Assembly: GCF_029852145.1 (NCBI RefSeq)
Contig: NC_079974.1
Span: forward strand, 8,292,348-8,356,347
DNA length: 64,000 nucleotides
Source of the DNA: Microplitis mediator
Taxonomy: Eukaryota; Arthropoda; Insecta; Hymenoptera; Braconidae
Reading direction: 5' to 3'
In this document: in pieces, positions 34,703 to 46,520 of the stretch
How the letters are laid out: every line of letters starts with the position of its first letter
Numbering within the stretch: position 1 is the stretch's first letter
The notes under the pieces: generated by a model
What the model was told of the DNA's origin: nothing
The model's input: the letters and a program-made list of their open reading frames with translations, nothing else
Databases searched by the model: none
Program-made: the position numbers and the translations under genes

Positions 34703-36116
34703 TGTGACGTTACATTGCCGAAGGGATGGAGTTGAAGGTTGGAGTATGTGTAAGTCGGTGTGATAGTGAGAGAAAAAGTGAATATGTGTGTTGAGTTGAG
34801 TGTAGTAGAGAATGAGTTGAGGATATGGGGTATAAATGTGTACAGTTAGATAAATGTATGATAGAGTACGTGTACGATATGGAGTATGTTTTTTTGGAGT
34901 GTCTGTGTGATAGAGCGTGGATTTAACGGGGGATGTATAGCTGTGTCGTGGATAGTGGCCAAGATAACGTGCCTCCCGACCAGTGATGACGACTAGGCCT
35001 AGGCTTAGCCCTCGGGGTTGACGTGGTGATCACGGAGGTGCGACTGAGATGTCGCCGCCCCTTCGTGGTGGTACCCGAAGTTAGCTGGGGTACGTGTACG
35101 GTTATTGGGGGGATGGCAGGCCTCGTTTGCGATGCTCGAGGAAGCCAACAATTCGCTAACTTCGGATATCACGGGGAGTGACATCACGGGAAGGCCCGTG
35201 AGTCCACGGCTTGTATGTTTGCGAAGGTAAGAATGGATGGAGAAGCGAGAATGTAGAATTGAAAGAGATGGAGTTGAGTATGCGAGTTAGAGTGGGAGAT
35301 TATCGTGAAACAGTTGTGCGAGTACCGTTGCGGAGAAAAGTTGAGACCTGGCGTCGCTCGTGTACGAGTCGACCGAGTAGTCGAGTTTGGAGTCGGAGGG
35401 TAAGCGGTAGTGAGTCGGAGAGTCGCCATGGTGGACCTCGACCGCCACCCTGGGCCTTTCGTTGTTTTGGAGCCGGTAGCTCTGTGTATGGTGCTTTTGG
35501 AGCCGTTTGTCGTGATAGTTGTCGCAAATTACCGCATTAATTATTTATATTTTATTTTATATTGTAGTTTACCTTGTAGTGTATTAAGTTTGTGATTCGT
35601 CGTCGTCGAGAGGTTCCCGATGTCTTGCCCAGGTATTTATTTGTGCGATGGACCGAGAGTATTAGACCGCGGGTCTTTTGGGCCCTCCGCATCGCTCTCG
35701 CGTCATCTTTATGGTATTTTATTTAGTTTTGACTGGTTATTTTACGTCTTTTTTTTTATTAGTTAATTAATCGGCTTCTTTCGCATTGAAAGAACCGCGA
35801 CCCTCTCTCCACAACCTAGCATACTGAGCGCACCAGGACATGCCGCTACCACTGGTCATGTCTCTCATCTCCAAAGGGTATAGTTTATAGGTTTTAAATT
35901 ACGTGTACGTTTAGACCGGTTGCCGATACCGGGGAAATAAAAGTCGGCTGGCGCCCGTCAGGATCTGGAGGAGATGAGAGGGGTGATTGGTGGGCGAAGT
36001 GTAACGTAGCCCGATTTTGAGTAATTTGAGTTTTGAGTTTATGGAGTAAATTTATCGAGTAAGAATTTTGTGTAATTATTGGGTTTAATTGAGTTTTAAG
36101 AAAATATTACGTTACA
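34703..36116 (-). mobile_element. Solo LTR, 1414 bp, copy 2
   Basis: Reverse complement of 12316-13725 with scattered substitutions. Ends TGTGACGTTACATTGCC (plus strand) and ATTACGTTACA. Flanked by GTGT on both sides (34699-34702 and 36117-36120). It lies in an intron of the BEN-like gene, oriented like that gene. Confidence 0.9.
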
Positions 36117-36230
36117 GTGTATAGATATAGCCGGCAGGTTAGTTTAACACGCGGTCAACACAAAAAATGATCACAGAGTTTATGTATGAAATCAATCATG
36201 TAATTGAAAAACATAGATGATAAAAAATAC

Positions 36231-36275
36231 CTGATGAATCAGCGAGTTATGGTCGGAATGATATAATTGATGACG
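36231..36275 (-). CDS. Possible 15-codon micro-exon of the BEN-like gene
   Basis: 'attactcag' precedes and 'gtatttttta' follows a 45-nt open stretch coding for a His/Ser-rich segment. It is phase 0 at both ends and lies between two stronger exons in the right order. It is too short to be sure of. Confidence 0.4.
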
Positions 36276-37114
36276 CTGAGTAATTTGCACGATGTAATTA
36301 AATTTTAATGAATAGTGGTAGCACGTGGTGTTCTATAACAAGTGTTGTAGAATAATGGCAGTTGCCGCGTAGCTGGCTATCGAGTTGAAATTCCGAGTAT
36401 CAGAAGGCGCGTCGATAGCAGCACCTCTGGTATAGTAGAGCATAGAGTTATCAAGTGTTCTGGCGCGAACATTTGATGTTTACGCAACAGTCGTAAACTA
36501 TCATAATTAGCTGAAGAGAGTTCAAAAATACCATTCGTTAAAATATTTATATATGTATGTATATATATTAGGGTGCTTCGCTTTCGGCGAAAGTATTTTT
36601 TTCGTTGCTCATCAAGCAAAATATTGTTTTTTATGCTGAAACAAAAATTCCTGCCAAGTTTGAGCTCTTAATTCCAATCCTAAGTACATTCCATTTGATT
36701 TCAAAGATTTTCAATTTAAAATACATGTAAATTAAATTACTTTTTTTTTAACTTTCTAATACTCAGCTGCATTTTATGGTATCGCCGCGGGTTTGGTCGC
36801 AAATCGTAGGGCATTTGGTGTTCTTCAAAAGTGCCCATAGTTACTTAGCTGTAATTCCAGCTGTTTTACTAGTGTCCGTTGCGGAAGTTATTTTTCCTAT
36901 GAAATTGACCTTTATTGGCTTGCAGAACGTAAACCAATGAAACTACACTAAAAATGCTGATAGAAATTTTATAGGAAATTTTATTCCCTTCAAAAAAAGT
37001 TCTATGAGTCAAGTCGCTAAAGTCCATAGTTTCCGAGTTATAGTAATTTTAATAATTTGAAAAATAAAATATCAATTGTAATTGTTTTTTTTTATATTTT
37101 ATTTTTCAAATTAT
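36276..37114. mobile_element. TTAGGGTG-ended element fragment (36568 to ~37110)
   Basis: 'ttagggtgcttcgctttcgg' follows a TATATA tract, as at 599 and 28648. 'gcttcgctttcggcgaaag' contains a small hairpin. A matching right end was not found. The segment ends in an A/T-rich inverted repeat (37060-37110) beside repeat X. 36276-36567 has no feature. Confidence 0.45.
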
Positions 37115-38503
37115 TATTATATATATAGATATATATTTATGTAATATAATGCACTTTTTGAGGACACGATTGCGTCTACAATTCTTACCCGATCTTAATG
37201 AAATTTTCTCCACTTCTTTTATGTATAATTACCACGGTTAAGTTCGAAGATGGGCCGAATCGGTCGATTAGTTTAGAAGTTCTGGCTGTTTAAAATTTTT
37301 ACGTTTTTTTGACAAAATCAGTTTTTAATCACTTTTAAAGTCCATATAACTTTAAAACAAAAATTCATAGCGAATTTCTGTAAAAAGCATTTTAAAGCTT
37401 GACTAATAAGCTTTAATTTATGACTTTAAACTTTACATTTTGACCATTTCTTCCAATAATTTGAAAGTCTTGAAAATTTTAATGGAATCAAAAAATGTCG
37501 AAAATATGGTTTTCATTCCACATAAGTTATGCTTGTCCCATGATAATCCAGTTTCGTCAGCTGTATTTTATTTTGCACAAAATAACCTGTAAATTTCACT
37601 GATATTTTGTATTTTAAAAGTAGTTCTTTTATTATTTATGATGTATCAAATATACCTCTAATCTCTATGATTATCACTGGTTTTGTCATTACGATAGCAC
37701 CCACAGTTCTTATCAGATCTGAATGAAATTTTTTACACTTATTCGATAGCAGATTATCTTGATCAAATTCGAAGATGAGCTAAATCAGTCAATTAGTTTT
37801 GAAGTAATGGTTGTTTGCAATTTTCACGATTTTTCGAAAAAATCAGTTTTTAGTCACTATTGAAGTTCGTATAACATTAAAATTAAAACTGATAGATAAT
37901 TTTAGTAAAAAGTATCATAAAGCTTGTTTAGTAAGCTTTAATATTTGACCTTAAACTTTATGTTTTGACCATTTCTTCCAATAATTTGATGGCCTTGAAA
38001 ATTCTAATGGAATCAACAAATAATGCAAATATGGTGTTCATTCTACATAACTCATGCATTTTCCATTATAATACAATTTTGTCAGTTAACTTTATTGTGA
38101 ACAAAATAACCTGTAAATTTCCGAATATTTTATCTTTGAAAAGTATTTCTTTTATTATCTATGATGTATCAAATGTACCTCTAATCCGTATGATTATCAC
38201 TTGTCTTGCCATCGTAATAGCGATTACAATTATGATCTCATATTAATTAAATTTTCTATACTTTGTTTACGTGAAGGTTAGTTCAATACATTACCCATAT
38301 AATGTTTTGTCAAATCAACTATCTGAAGTTCTCTATCAAAAATGGTCGTTGTCTTTTTTTACTCTCACTCTAAGAAAACGAGCCTAATATCATGTCATGT
38401 CTATACACTAACATGTATCACAAGATATGTATGTATGTACCTTTTTATATAAATTAATTGGAAAATCTACCTTCCATTTCGGCTGCCGAATGGCCTTTTT
38501 TTT
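37115..38503 (-). repeat. Repeat X copy 2 (inverted relative to 18291-19690)
   Basis: Has the same order as copy 1 in reverse complement: a TA-rich side, two ~535-bp units (from about 37165 and 37700), the 'ctctcactctaagaaaacga' block, and the end 'ggctgccgaatggcctttt'. Divergence between copies is clearly larger than between the arms of the nearby palindrome. Confidence 0.75.
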
Positions 38504-39135
38504 GTCGCTGCTAAGTTTTGTTTCTTATACTGAACGATAAAAAAAAAAAAAATTGCACCAATATAATCAATATAAATGTCATAACCCTGATTAAGAAAAG
38601 GGATTAGAAATTATTTTTAAAAAATTGTAATGTTTTTTAAATCTTTCTGAATTCTCAATCAAAATTAAAAAGTATTCAAAGCGATTAAAAAATGTTTCTG
38701 AGATTGAAAAGTATTTGTAACTATTCAAAAAACTAGAGTATTCTCGAATCACTTTAAATCGCTCCACAGACCGAAATTTCTTGATTATTTAGTGATTAAA
38801 AAATATTTAAAGGCATTTAAAAAAATTTAATATTTTCGAATCATTTTAAATCTCTTCATAATCAGAAAATTCGACTATTATTTAGTTATTGAAAATTATC
38901 GTGAAGTATTTAGAAAATTGAATAACTTCAAATCTCCCCAAACGTTTCAATAACAGATGATTTGGAACTTTTTAAAAGGATTTAATGCTTAAAAATTGGG
39001 AGGATTTAAAGTTTATGGAAGTATTTAGAAATATTATAAAATTTATTTTTTGAATATTTCCATATAACTTTTTTTAATCAGAGTAAAAGTCTATCACATG
39101 TCACGAAGAAGCTTAAAGATATTGCTTGATCTTAC
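38504..39135. other. AT-rich sequence without recognised features
   Basis: Contains loosely repeated 'ttaaaaagtatttaaag/gaatcactttaaatc' motifs. No gene. Confidence 0.5.
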
Positions 39136-39263
39136 TTTTCTCGTTCTCTTAGTATCTAGCAAGTGTACATCATCATCACTTGTAGGTGAATCGAGAGCAG
39201 ACGGTTTCTTCAGTTTCGGTATTCTCAAACGTAAATCAGGATCTTCTAATTCATCGATAGAAT
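39136..39263 (-). CDS. Upstream exon of the BEN-like gene, acidic and Lys-rich
   Basis: 128 nt between 'attttcag' and 'gtaagatc'. The coding frame contains 'DELEDPDLRLRIPKLKK' and 'PTSDDDVHLLDTKRTRK', a charged linker typical of nuclear proteins. It begins with the last two bases of a split codon and ends on a codon boundary, matching the phase-0 start of the next exon. The opposite strand also has an open frame here, but only the minus strand has good splice sites on both sides. Confidence 0.6.
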
Positions 39264-40187
39264 CTGAAAATTATCGAATTTGTATACAATCTTCATAGGC
39301 ACAATATGGAACATACAATTTATTAGTAATGATTTCATAATTAATTTTTTAGAATGAATATTGATGACGCATAACTCAGTGTCATATCCCATATTGTAAG
39401 TTCATTTGGTTAAGGGATGTCATGAAGCGGTTTTCATGCTGTACACTGAAAAAAAAAATCGGTCTATCGGTTAACCCTGCGGACCAGCCCCAAAACTTCC
39501 CGCTGTTTTCAAGCTCCTTGAGCTCGAAAATACTTTTGTATGCCGTTGTTTTAAAAAAAAATCGTTTTTTACCATTTTTTTCTCCAACGATATTTCTTAA
39601 CCGAATTGACTGATTGAGACGGTGAAGATGGCTATCATCGCGTTTTATAGAGTTCTAAAACTGACCAGATTTTGAAATTGATCGGATGAGTCGCTTCAAA
39701 GACAATCGACGCATTCTATTGAATTCTACAGCTGTTTAGATTTTGGAATCTATCGATCGAGCCATTTCTGAAAATTAAAAAAAAAAACTAAAAAAAAAAA
39801 GAATTTTTTTTTCTGTACTTCTTCTATATTTTAGAGTCCATTTGATCGATCGATTTGAAATTTTCAGAAAAGTTGACGGCCAACAAACTCTTTCGATTGC
39901 CACTTCAACCATCTCAATCGGTCAGTTCATTAAAAAGATATCAAGAGTCTACATCCATACACACACACACACACGCATACATACATACATACAGACAGTC
40001 GGACATCCTTCTGAAAATAGTCAGAATAGCTTCCTAGGACCGCAAAACGTCGACATCTGATGAAAACTCCATTTTCAAAAATCGGGGTGCAAACAATAAC
40101 TTCCAGAATTTTCGAAAATTAACAATTTTCTTAGTGGAAAGTTAAAAATGAATGAAAAATTATTCTTGTCACATTGAATGATAGTGT
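39264..40187. repeat. Dispersed repeat with CA/CATA microsatellite (39957-39995)
   Basis: The segment 39840-40130, including 'gacatccttctgaaaatagt' and 'gcttcctaggaccgcaaaac', looks like a family I recall from insect genomes as a repeated, non-coding tail. The microsatellite '(ca)n(cata)n' splits it. It may be the 3' part of a longer element reaching back to about 39430. The assignment is from memory. Confidence 0.4.
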
Positions 40188-42148
40188 TACCAACTCGAAT
40201 TTTTTCAAATCCGTAGTTTGGTGTTGAAATTTCCGTAGAATTCCGTAGATGTTATTTCAAAATTTCCGTAGATCTCCAGACGTTTCTTAAGGGTGAAAAA
40301 TTTTTGGTTTTGTGATAGAATAGATCAATTTTTCAGAAAAATTATTTTTTCCCTCTAAAATTCTTGTTGTAAGTTAAGCGATAGTATAATATCGAACCAA
40401 GCTACGTAATGAGATAATTAGTACCATAAAAATTTTAGTAAAAATTAATTATTTCATATTTCTTAATTAAATTAGTTTTAGTAAAATCAAATACATAATG
40501 ATAAATATTAGTGAATAATTATACCAAAACAATTTCGTTACAAACTTTATGGTGAAGCAATGGTCAGACGAATACAAAACTGCAGACAATCTCTTCCATA
40601 TTTAACATACATATTTGTTGTAAATAATTTTTTATAGTCATCAGTCAGTTTCACATCGAAGCAAGGATTTTCTAAATCATTTTTGGTAAAAAGTAATTCT
40701 GTCAAAGTTTTAGTGTTAAGTTGATTCCTGACGTGAGTTTTCATTATATTTATAGATGAAAATAAACGTTCTACATTTGCATTACTGTGCGGCAAACATA
40801 GAAGAACTTCAGTAAACGTTGCCAGCAAAGCAAACATTTTAGACCCATCACCTTTGGTAATCTGAGAAATGTGACACGAAAACTCGTCAACTCTAACATT
40901 GTCTTCACAAGTAAATGGTAGTTTTAGATTTCTGAGTAGTCTCCACTCACGATCAAGCTCTGTCAAATCTTGAGGACACAATACTGTAAATAACCAATAA
41001 AAAAAAACGTTTATTATACGGACATGATTATTTTGGATTTAATCATCATGTGAAAAAGATAAAATTCTTAGCTGAAGGAAAGATATACGAAGACCGAAAA
41101 TATGTTATATTAAATAAAAATTATATAGAGCCAATGATTTTTCTTGAATCATGGAAAAGTTTATTAGACCAAGGAAATTTTTACTCTATTCACAACGATT
41201 TCAGTCTTCCTAAATGTTTTTTCAGGCAATAATTATAACTGTGCAGATATTATATACTTAGAAAATAATTACCTGGAAACAAAGTCCCTAAATTTGCTAT
41301 CGACGGCTTACGTTGCTTTAATGTCGGGTTCAATATTGTATCTGGGTTTAAAAAAGATAAACTTTTAATTTGATTTCTTTTATCAAAAGGAAATCTTTCC
41401 TTTAATTGCTTGACGCTTTCAGTAAATAAAGCAAGACATGTCTTGCGAAACTGATCAACAGTTTCTTTTGACAAGGAATTTTTCCGAAATTCAAGTAGAG
41501 CCGTAACATTTCCTCCGAGATAAATTTCGTTCAAGTCTAAATAGTTTTGTACATCGAAAAAATCGATTTGCACGTCAAATCACATTTGCATATTTTACAG
41601 TGAAAACATTCATTACCTTTGCTGCTTTTTATTAGCCATCCTTTATAAGTTGGTTCAATATCCCAAATAGATGAGTATTTGTGAGTGTAACGTAATTTTT
41701 TTAATTTTTTTTTTTGGAGGACCGGCTTCAGCAATTGATACACCACTTTCATTATCAGAATTACTGGTATTCATAATGGATATCTGTTATAATTGAATCT
41801 GGTGAAGAATTAATTAACAATAACAAAATTACAAACAATTTTCTGCTATTGGCTTACATGTGAACATAGTAACGAGGTGAGCTACTTGAATATATAAGCC
41901 ACAAGGTGGCCGAGGTAGTAAGCGCCGCGCCTTAATTTAAAATAGACAGATAACTATTACGATTGATAAATAATGTTTTTCTTATAAAGTTTTTGAAAAT
42001 CTAATTGTTTTAAAGGACTGTGAGGCAGAAAAAAAAATAAATTTACATGGAAATAAAATTCCGTAGATTTCAACCAAAATTCCGTAGTTCCGTAGACGAT
42101 GGAAAAGTTCCGTAGATCTACGGAAAAATCCGTAGAGTTGGCAACACT
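40188..42148 (-). mobile_element. Internally deleted hAT transposon
   Basis: The ends 'tagtgttaccaactcg' (40186) and 'gagttggcaacactg' (42135) are inverted and of hAT type (CAGTGTTGCC). Subterminal 'ccgtag' repeats are dense on both sides. Coding remnants of a hAT transposase lie between, on the minus strand. The 8-bp target duplication expected for hAT is not visible, so either the flanks have mutated or one end is off by a few bases. Confidence 0.75.
40547..41752 (-). pseudogene. hAT transposase remnant: BED-type start and dimerisation-domain end
   Basis: 41752-41537 codes for a BED-zinc-finger-like start: 'YTHKYSSIWDIEP', then 'GNECFHCKICKCDL' with its Cys pair, after which the expected His-x-H part is lost. 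41573-41250, in another frame, has the middle-to-late region. 40981-40547 carries the hAT C-terminal dimerisation signature 'LPHSNANVERLFSSINIMK' with the following 'LNTKTLTELLFTK'. Most of the catalytic core between zinc finger and C terminus is missing, which gives the short length (~1.2 kb, against 1.8-2.2 kb for a full hAT transposase). The pieces are in three frames or exons. It cannot be active. Confidence 0.75.
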
Positions 42149-42149
42149 G

Positions 42150-42960
42150 ATCAGAACTATGGCTTTATTGTGGACCGCAAACGTTTAGATTCTATTGATT
42201 TATTTTCGATATCTCTAGCTATTAAAAAAATGAAAGATAATTTAACATCCAGATTTAAATTATGGAATTTTGAGATTATAATATCTCGATTTAAAAAAAG
42301 GAATAGAACTTTTGAGAATTGATCCAATCTGGTTAGTGAGATGTACAACATCGGAGTGGCCTTTGGATAATACGACAAATCGTCAATTGGGTGCTGTAGC
42401 AGTCCAACGGAACAGTACCGTGGAAATATTCGGCAACGAAATTTTCAGCCCTGCAGATGATGGTGGGGCAGCTAAACGTTTCATGTGTATAAAAGTCAAA
42501 TTTATACATATTGAGACAAGCATAATTTTCAAGATAATCGACGCCCACTGTTTGTCTACAACAGTAGGGAGGTCTACTTATACTACGAGCAACGAAGTCA
42601 AGCACGAGCACAAGCTGGGATGCAATTCAGATGACCAACCAAATTTTGGTTTATCATCATAGGATTCGTTATTGTCGGATGCCTGAGTATAAGCATTACT
42701 TATCCAGCTGCACAGTGTGTCTTTTTTGCAGTTACTGTCGTCGTAGTAGTGTGTGCAATTACGCATAAATTAAAACATTTTCAACCAACATCAGCAGCCG
42801 AAAAATATCGCCAAACCACTACAGAACCAATCCAAAGGTTATCCAAGGACCAACAGCAGTTCAAATTTCAAATCCAAATTCAATTACCCAAAACCAGATT
42901 GGACTAGTCTCAAAAGATCTATCAGTGGGCAGAAGCCAATTTCATATAAAACATTCTAGA
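42150..42960 (+). pseudogene. Broken coding region with a C-terminal membrane segment, possibly env-like part of an LTR element
   Basis: Open stretches in different frames follow one another: 42150-42310; 42312-42662 (117 codons); then, after a +1 shift near 42650, a frame to ~42905. The last part has about 40 residues rich in Ile, Val, Phe and Ala ('CVFFAVTVVVVVCAITHKL'). These form one or two membrane spans, followed by a basic, Gln-rich tail. It lies ~640 bp upstream of a polypurine tract and LTR (43590-44705), where env-type genes sit in LTR retroelements. I do not recognise the ectodomain, and an unrelated membrane protein remains possible. Confidence 0.35.
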
Positions 42961-43588
42961 AATTTAAGAAAATTGTCGTGAAGACAATAAACTAATCTCT
43001 CAAGACTTTAATACCTGTTATTGTCAGGAAAATTTATATTTGATAATATTCTCCTTAAAAACTACGCAGTATAGTAGTATTAGATAACCGAAAGGGTGTT
43101 CAAAACACATATATGTATGTGTAATTGTTTTTTTTACTATAAATACGTAAAATCATTAAAGATGTTAACTGACTCAAGTCGGGAGGTTGTGACCTCGCAT
43201 TATTTTGAGCTTCTTCAGTCAGTTACTTCTAAAGTAACTTATGAATAACCGCAAAGCGGACGTGTATCTATACGAATTTATATTTAGAATTAATCAATTC
43301 ATTTAACCATTTTATTATATCAAACGACCAAGTCGGGAGGTAATTAAAGTACAAGATACTAACGTTTAGTTTCATATTACTAGGTTTAAGTAATATTATA
43401 AAACGTTGTGTCTCAGGTTTAGGTTAAAATACTAAAACCAAGAACCTTTTTCTTCTTCACAGTATTCAAAATTGAATTAAACTTTTAGTTTATAAAGAGT
43501 CAGTCATATAATTAATTTTCATGTATATCAAGCCACTTTTTCATGGCCAGAAGTCGCACCGATTTTATTAAAGCGCCGCGACTTACTG
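42961..43588. other. Non-coding 3' region before an LTR, with repeated polypurine-like motifs
   Basis: 'caagtcgggaggt' occurs at 43174 and 43329 and, as 'gaagtcgggaggt', directly before the LTR at 43589. Repeats of a polypurine tract upstream of the LTR are unusual. No ORF with coding character. Confidence 0.45.
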
Positions 43589-43599
43589 AAGTCGGGAGG
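43589..43599 (+). promoter_or_regulatory. Polypurine tract (plus-strand primer) of an LTR element
   Basis: GAAGTCGGGAGG lies immediately 5' of the TGTTACG start of the LTR at 43600, the position and composition of a retroelement polypurine tract. Confidence 0.5.
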
Positions 43600-44705
43600 T
43601 GTTACGTTCTGGCTTTAATTAAATTTAAATGAAAATTTTTAGGAATTTTTTTTTTGAAGTCTCGAATAATTTATTCGCCGCAGTGGGCGAATAAACGGTT
43701 CGACACTTCTTAGAATCATAATTAATTAATAAATTAATAAATCGTTACTTAGTTGGCGATATCATTTTTATCCACCGCCAACATTGTAACGGAAATCTCT
43801 TGCGATAAGAGAGTCACTGTGGCTCGCGGATAGTCTAAACAGATGACGATGCATGAGACTCGGGCCACGACGATTCTCTCATAGGAAACCTGAGATACAA
43901 CGTTAACATTTTTGAAAATGTATAACACCAAGGAGCGACAGAATCAAGTCAGTCGTTTACAAGGCAGTCGATCACAAGATCTAGTAGAGCCAAGAATTCT
44001 ACACAAACCTGCTGGCTTGATCCTGTCACTCGGACTTGAAGCAAAATATATATCCGTATTTTATTCAAATACGCACTCCTTATTTAAACTTTGGGCGCCG
44101 CTACGGGCAGCCCAAAAATCACATACCTCGTATTGGGCGCCGCTACCGGCAGCCCAATACTCTCACCTGTTCCGGGCGCCGATACCGGCAGCCTGAACGC
44201 TTCCTTTCCGAATCCGAAATTCATGCTTCGAGGCCGATGACGCAGAAGGTCAGGATGTGCGGTACAGCTCTGTCGCGGGATTCGAGGTGTTATCGCGGAC
44301 CTCACCGAAGGTCGTCCGAGAATTAAGTCGGAGGAAGTTTTCGTTGAGCTTTCGAGCTCGTGTGTTGTTGAGCTTCCAAGCTCATGTGTTGATGGGTTTT
44401 TGAGCTCAGGTGTTGTTGAGCCTTCGAGCTCTGGTGGTTGATCGACTAATTGGGATTGCTTTCCTCTACGAAGGAGCCGAGTCTTCAAAGCTCGTCTCGT
44501 TTGCACCCAGAGAACGTATCAAGGGATTGTTTGCGCCGACTTATGGGGCCCATAATCCCCACCATGGTAAGTCAATAAACTTTTTTGCATAAAATAAAAG
44601 AAGGTCAACAGCTGACGCACCTGGGGTCTATCGACACCCTAACGACGTCAACCTGGTAAAATTAAAAATATTCTGTCTGATTAATAGATAAGCCAGAATG
44701 TAACA
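43600..44705 (+). mobile_element. 1.1-kb LTR (probably a 3' LTR)
   Basis: Starts TGTTACGTTCTGGCTT and ends AAGCCAGAATGTAACA, 16-bp inverted ends with TG...CA. It contains three ~42-bp repeats with GGGCGCCGNTACCGGCAGCC (44093-44195) and a ~30-bp tandem repeat around GAGCTTTCGAGCTC (44343-44445). There is no primer-binding site after it and no 4-bp duplication with the left side, but a polypurine tract before it, so it is read as the 3' LTR of a copy whose 5' part is gone. Long frames in it (e.g. minus strand 44506-44084) follow the repeats and are not genes. Confidence 0.7.
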
Positions 44706-45640
44706 CATATAAGAAAAAAAATTAAAACATAATGGCCTAATCTGGCTCAATTACCAAGTATAGATTATAAATAGAATATTCTTATTTTTGATTCTATAAG
44801 TTATTCATTAAATAAAATATTCATTTTTTATTTTAATACAATTTTTTTTTGTTCGTAGAAAAAAACATCATACAATTTGTATTTATCAACTATTAAAAAA
44901 TGATAAAATTGAATTACTTATTTATCTAAACAATAATTTAATAAATAAAATTATTCCACTTTTCTAATATATTTAATAGTTTAAAAAACATATGTATGAT
45001 TTATCGTTTGTTTTAAAATTCATATTTTTCTCTTTACAAAAATAAATAAATAAATACTTCAAAATTAAAAAAATTTTTTTTTAATTGACTGCAACACCGC
45101 ATAAATTTACAAAAAAAAATTTACTAAAAACTATTCTCTGTTTATTAAGAAAATTATATTATATTTCATCAGTGTAGATATAGTAGAATTCAGTGTAGTT
45201 AAAGTAGAAGTCGCTCCCAAATAGCTCTTTCTCAATTTTTACCCCACCACAATTTTAAAGAGTCTTCGATTTAAGCATCCAAGTTTTGCTTCTTTAAGAA
45301 GTTTTTGCTAGAAGAGTCTCTCTTGAAAAACTCCTTAGTGAGTAACTTGTAGAAGGAGTATTACTCGTGACGAGCTACATTCTCTTGCTCTTCGTTAGAG
45401 TTACTCATCATCAGAGCGATGAGTAGGGAGAGTTTAGGCATCTATACTCTCATGCGTCCGAATCCTACAATGGGTTCAACTCCTAAGGAGTGGGAAGTTA
45501 TCGAGGAGCGAGCGGCTTTTGAGGACTTACTCTCTATCCCTGAATAGGTAACCAGGGGTACTAGACCGATAATCGAGTTTCGATTCTTTTATTTTAAATC
45601 TTATAATTCCGCGACTTTAAATTTTATTTTTAAAACCTTT
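44706..45640. other. AT-rich sequence, GC-richer after 45180, no gene recognised
   Basis: 45200-45545 has GAGT/ACTC-rich short motifs (e.g. 'gactagttactcatcatcag'-like runs) without a clear repeat. No ORF and no LTR ends. Confidence 0.45.
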
Positions 45641-46520
45641 CCTCGTGAGGTCCTACGCCTAGGCATCTGGACTCCTAGGTTGGATACCTAAAGTAAAATC
45701 ATTTGAGTTCGCATGAAAATTAACTAAACTCCTCCACGTGACGTCCACCGCCTAGGCAACCGGAGTCCTTGTTCGGAAATAGTTAATCCTTTTAATAAAA
45801 CCCTTAAAAGAAAATATATATATTTATATATATCATCATAAATTCACTCGACAGCAAAGCCGGCCTTTCGGTTCAGCGTGCAGTGCGTTCGTGTGAAAAG
45901 ATTCAACCTGTGAATCTCAATTAAATACTCTCATAAAACATTGTAAAACTCCTATGTACACAAATTCAAACTGGTGAATTTGGAGTGAGTGTGTGTGTGT
46001 GTGTGCAGGTACATCAACCCATTGGGGTAAGTTCACTATCATAATATTTTTGCAAAATTTAACCTGTTAATATACTACACATGTTTTTTTATATACATCC
46101 TTCTTTTCATTTACTGTTCTTTTTCTCCAGCATTTAAGTGCTGGTAAATTAAGTCATAGTAAACCTAAACAGACGGAGAGAATATGGTCTTCTCGAGGGC
46201 CCATATTCACCGACCCAATATCCCTCTCGCTCAGAAATCCCGGACCTACCCTAACGCCACGCAGGTCACTGAACGGGACGGTCTATCGTACATTCGGTCG
46301 GTACGAATAGACAAATAAGTTATATAACGATAAGAAATTAAAACATTCTTTTATCAGCCACGTGACGCCAATTCCTTGGTTGGATGACAGAATAAAAATA
46401 ATTTCATACTATAACTTATAAATTAATGATCGGTACCCAATCACTCATAAGTTCTCACAATGACCACGTGACGGTTCAATCGAACTCCTTGGATGAGTTA
46501 TAGAACGAGGTAATTCGGTA
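45641..46520. repeat. Four diverged GC-rich modules (CCACGTGACG ... CTCCTTGGTTGGAT) in AT-rich spacers
   Basis: Modules of ~50 bp lie at about 45648, 45731, 46358 and 46462. Each starts (C)CNCGTGA(C/G)G and ends CTCCT(T/A)GGNTGGAT or a variant. A GT microsatellite is at 45988-46005 and a hairpin 'cagcatttaagtgctg' at 46129. No coding frame. Confidence 0.5.

Larger units (their letters stand above)
25784..39263 (-). pseudogene. BEN-domain-like gene, five recognisable exons, two with a premature stop
   Basis: On the minus strand, five stretches with AG acceptors and GT donors keep one frame: 39263-39136, 36275-36231, 32972-32775, 27856-27662 and 26161-25784. The four introns between them are all phase 0, and each exon starts and ends on a codon boundary, apart from 2 nt at the 5' side of the first. 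The last exon has a poly-Gln run and a C-terminal region that resembles a BEN domain (DNA or protein binding, chromatin). The middle exons are acidic and low in complexity. Single stops in exons 32775-32972 (TGA) and 27662-27856 (TAG) suggest a dead or allelic null copy. The 5' end was not found. Introns are full of transposons. Possible poly(A) signal at 25743-25738. Confidence 0.6.

Noticed and set aside
41900..41940. tRNA-like stretch 'ggtggccgaggtagtaagcg'
   Set aside because: Only an A-box-like half is present; no T-arm follows and no cloverleaf closes.
42312..42780. Cys-rich minus-strand frames (42333-42611, 42578-42766)
   Set aside because: They overlap the plus-strand membrane-segment ORF; the Cys pattern has no regular spacing and no signal peptide.
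44084..44506. 140-codon minus-strand frame with repeated peptides
   Set aside because: It follows the 42-bp and 30-bp tandem repeats of an LTR; open length is explained by GC-rich repetition.
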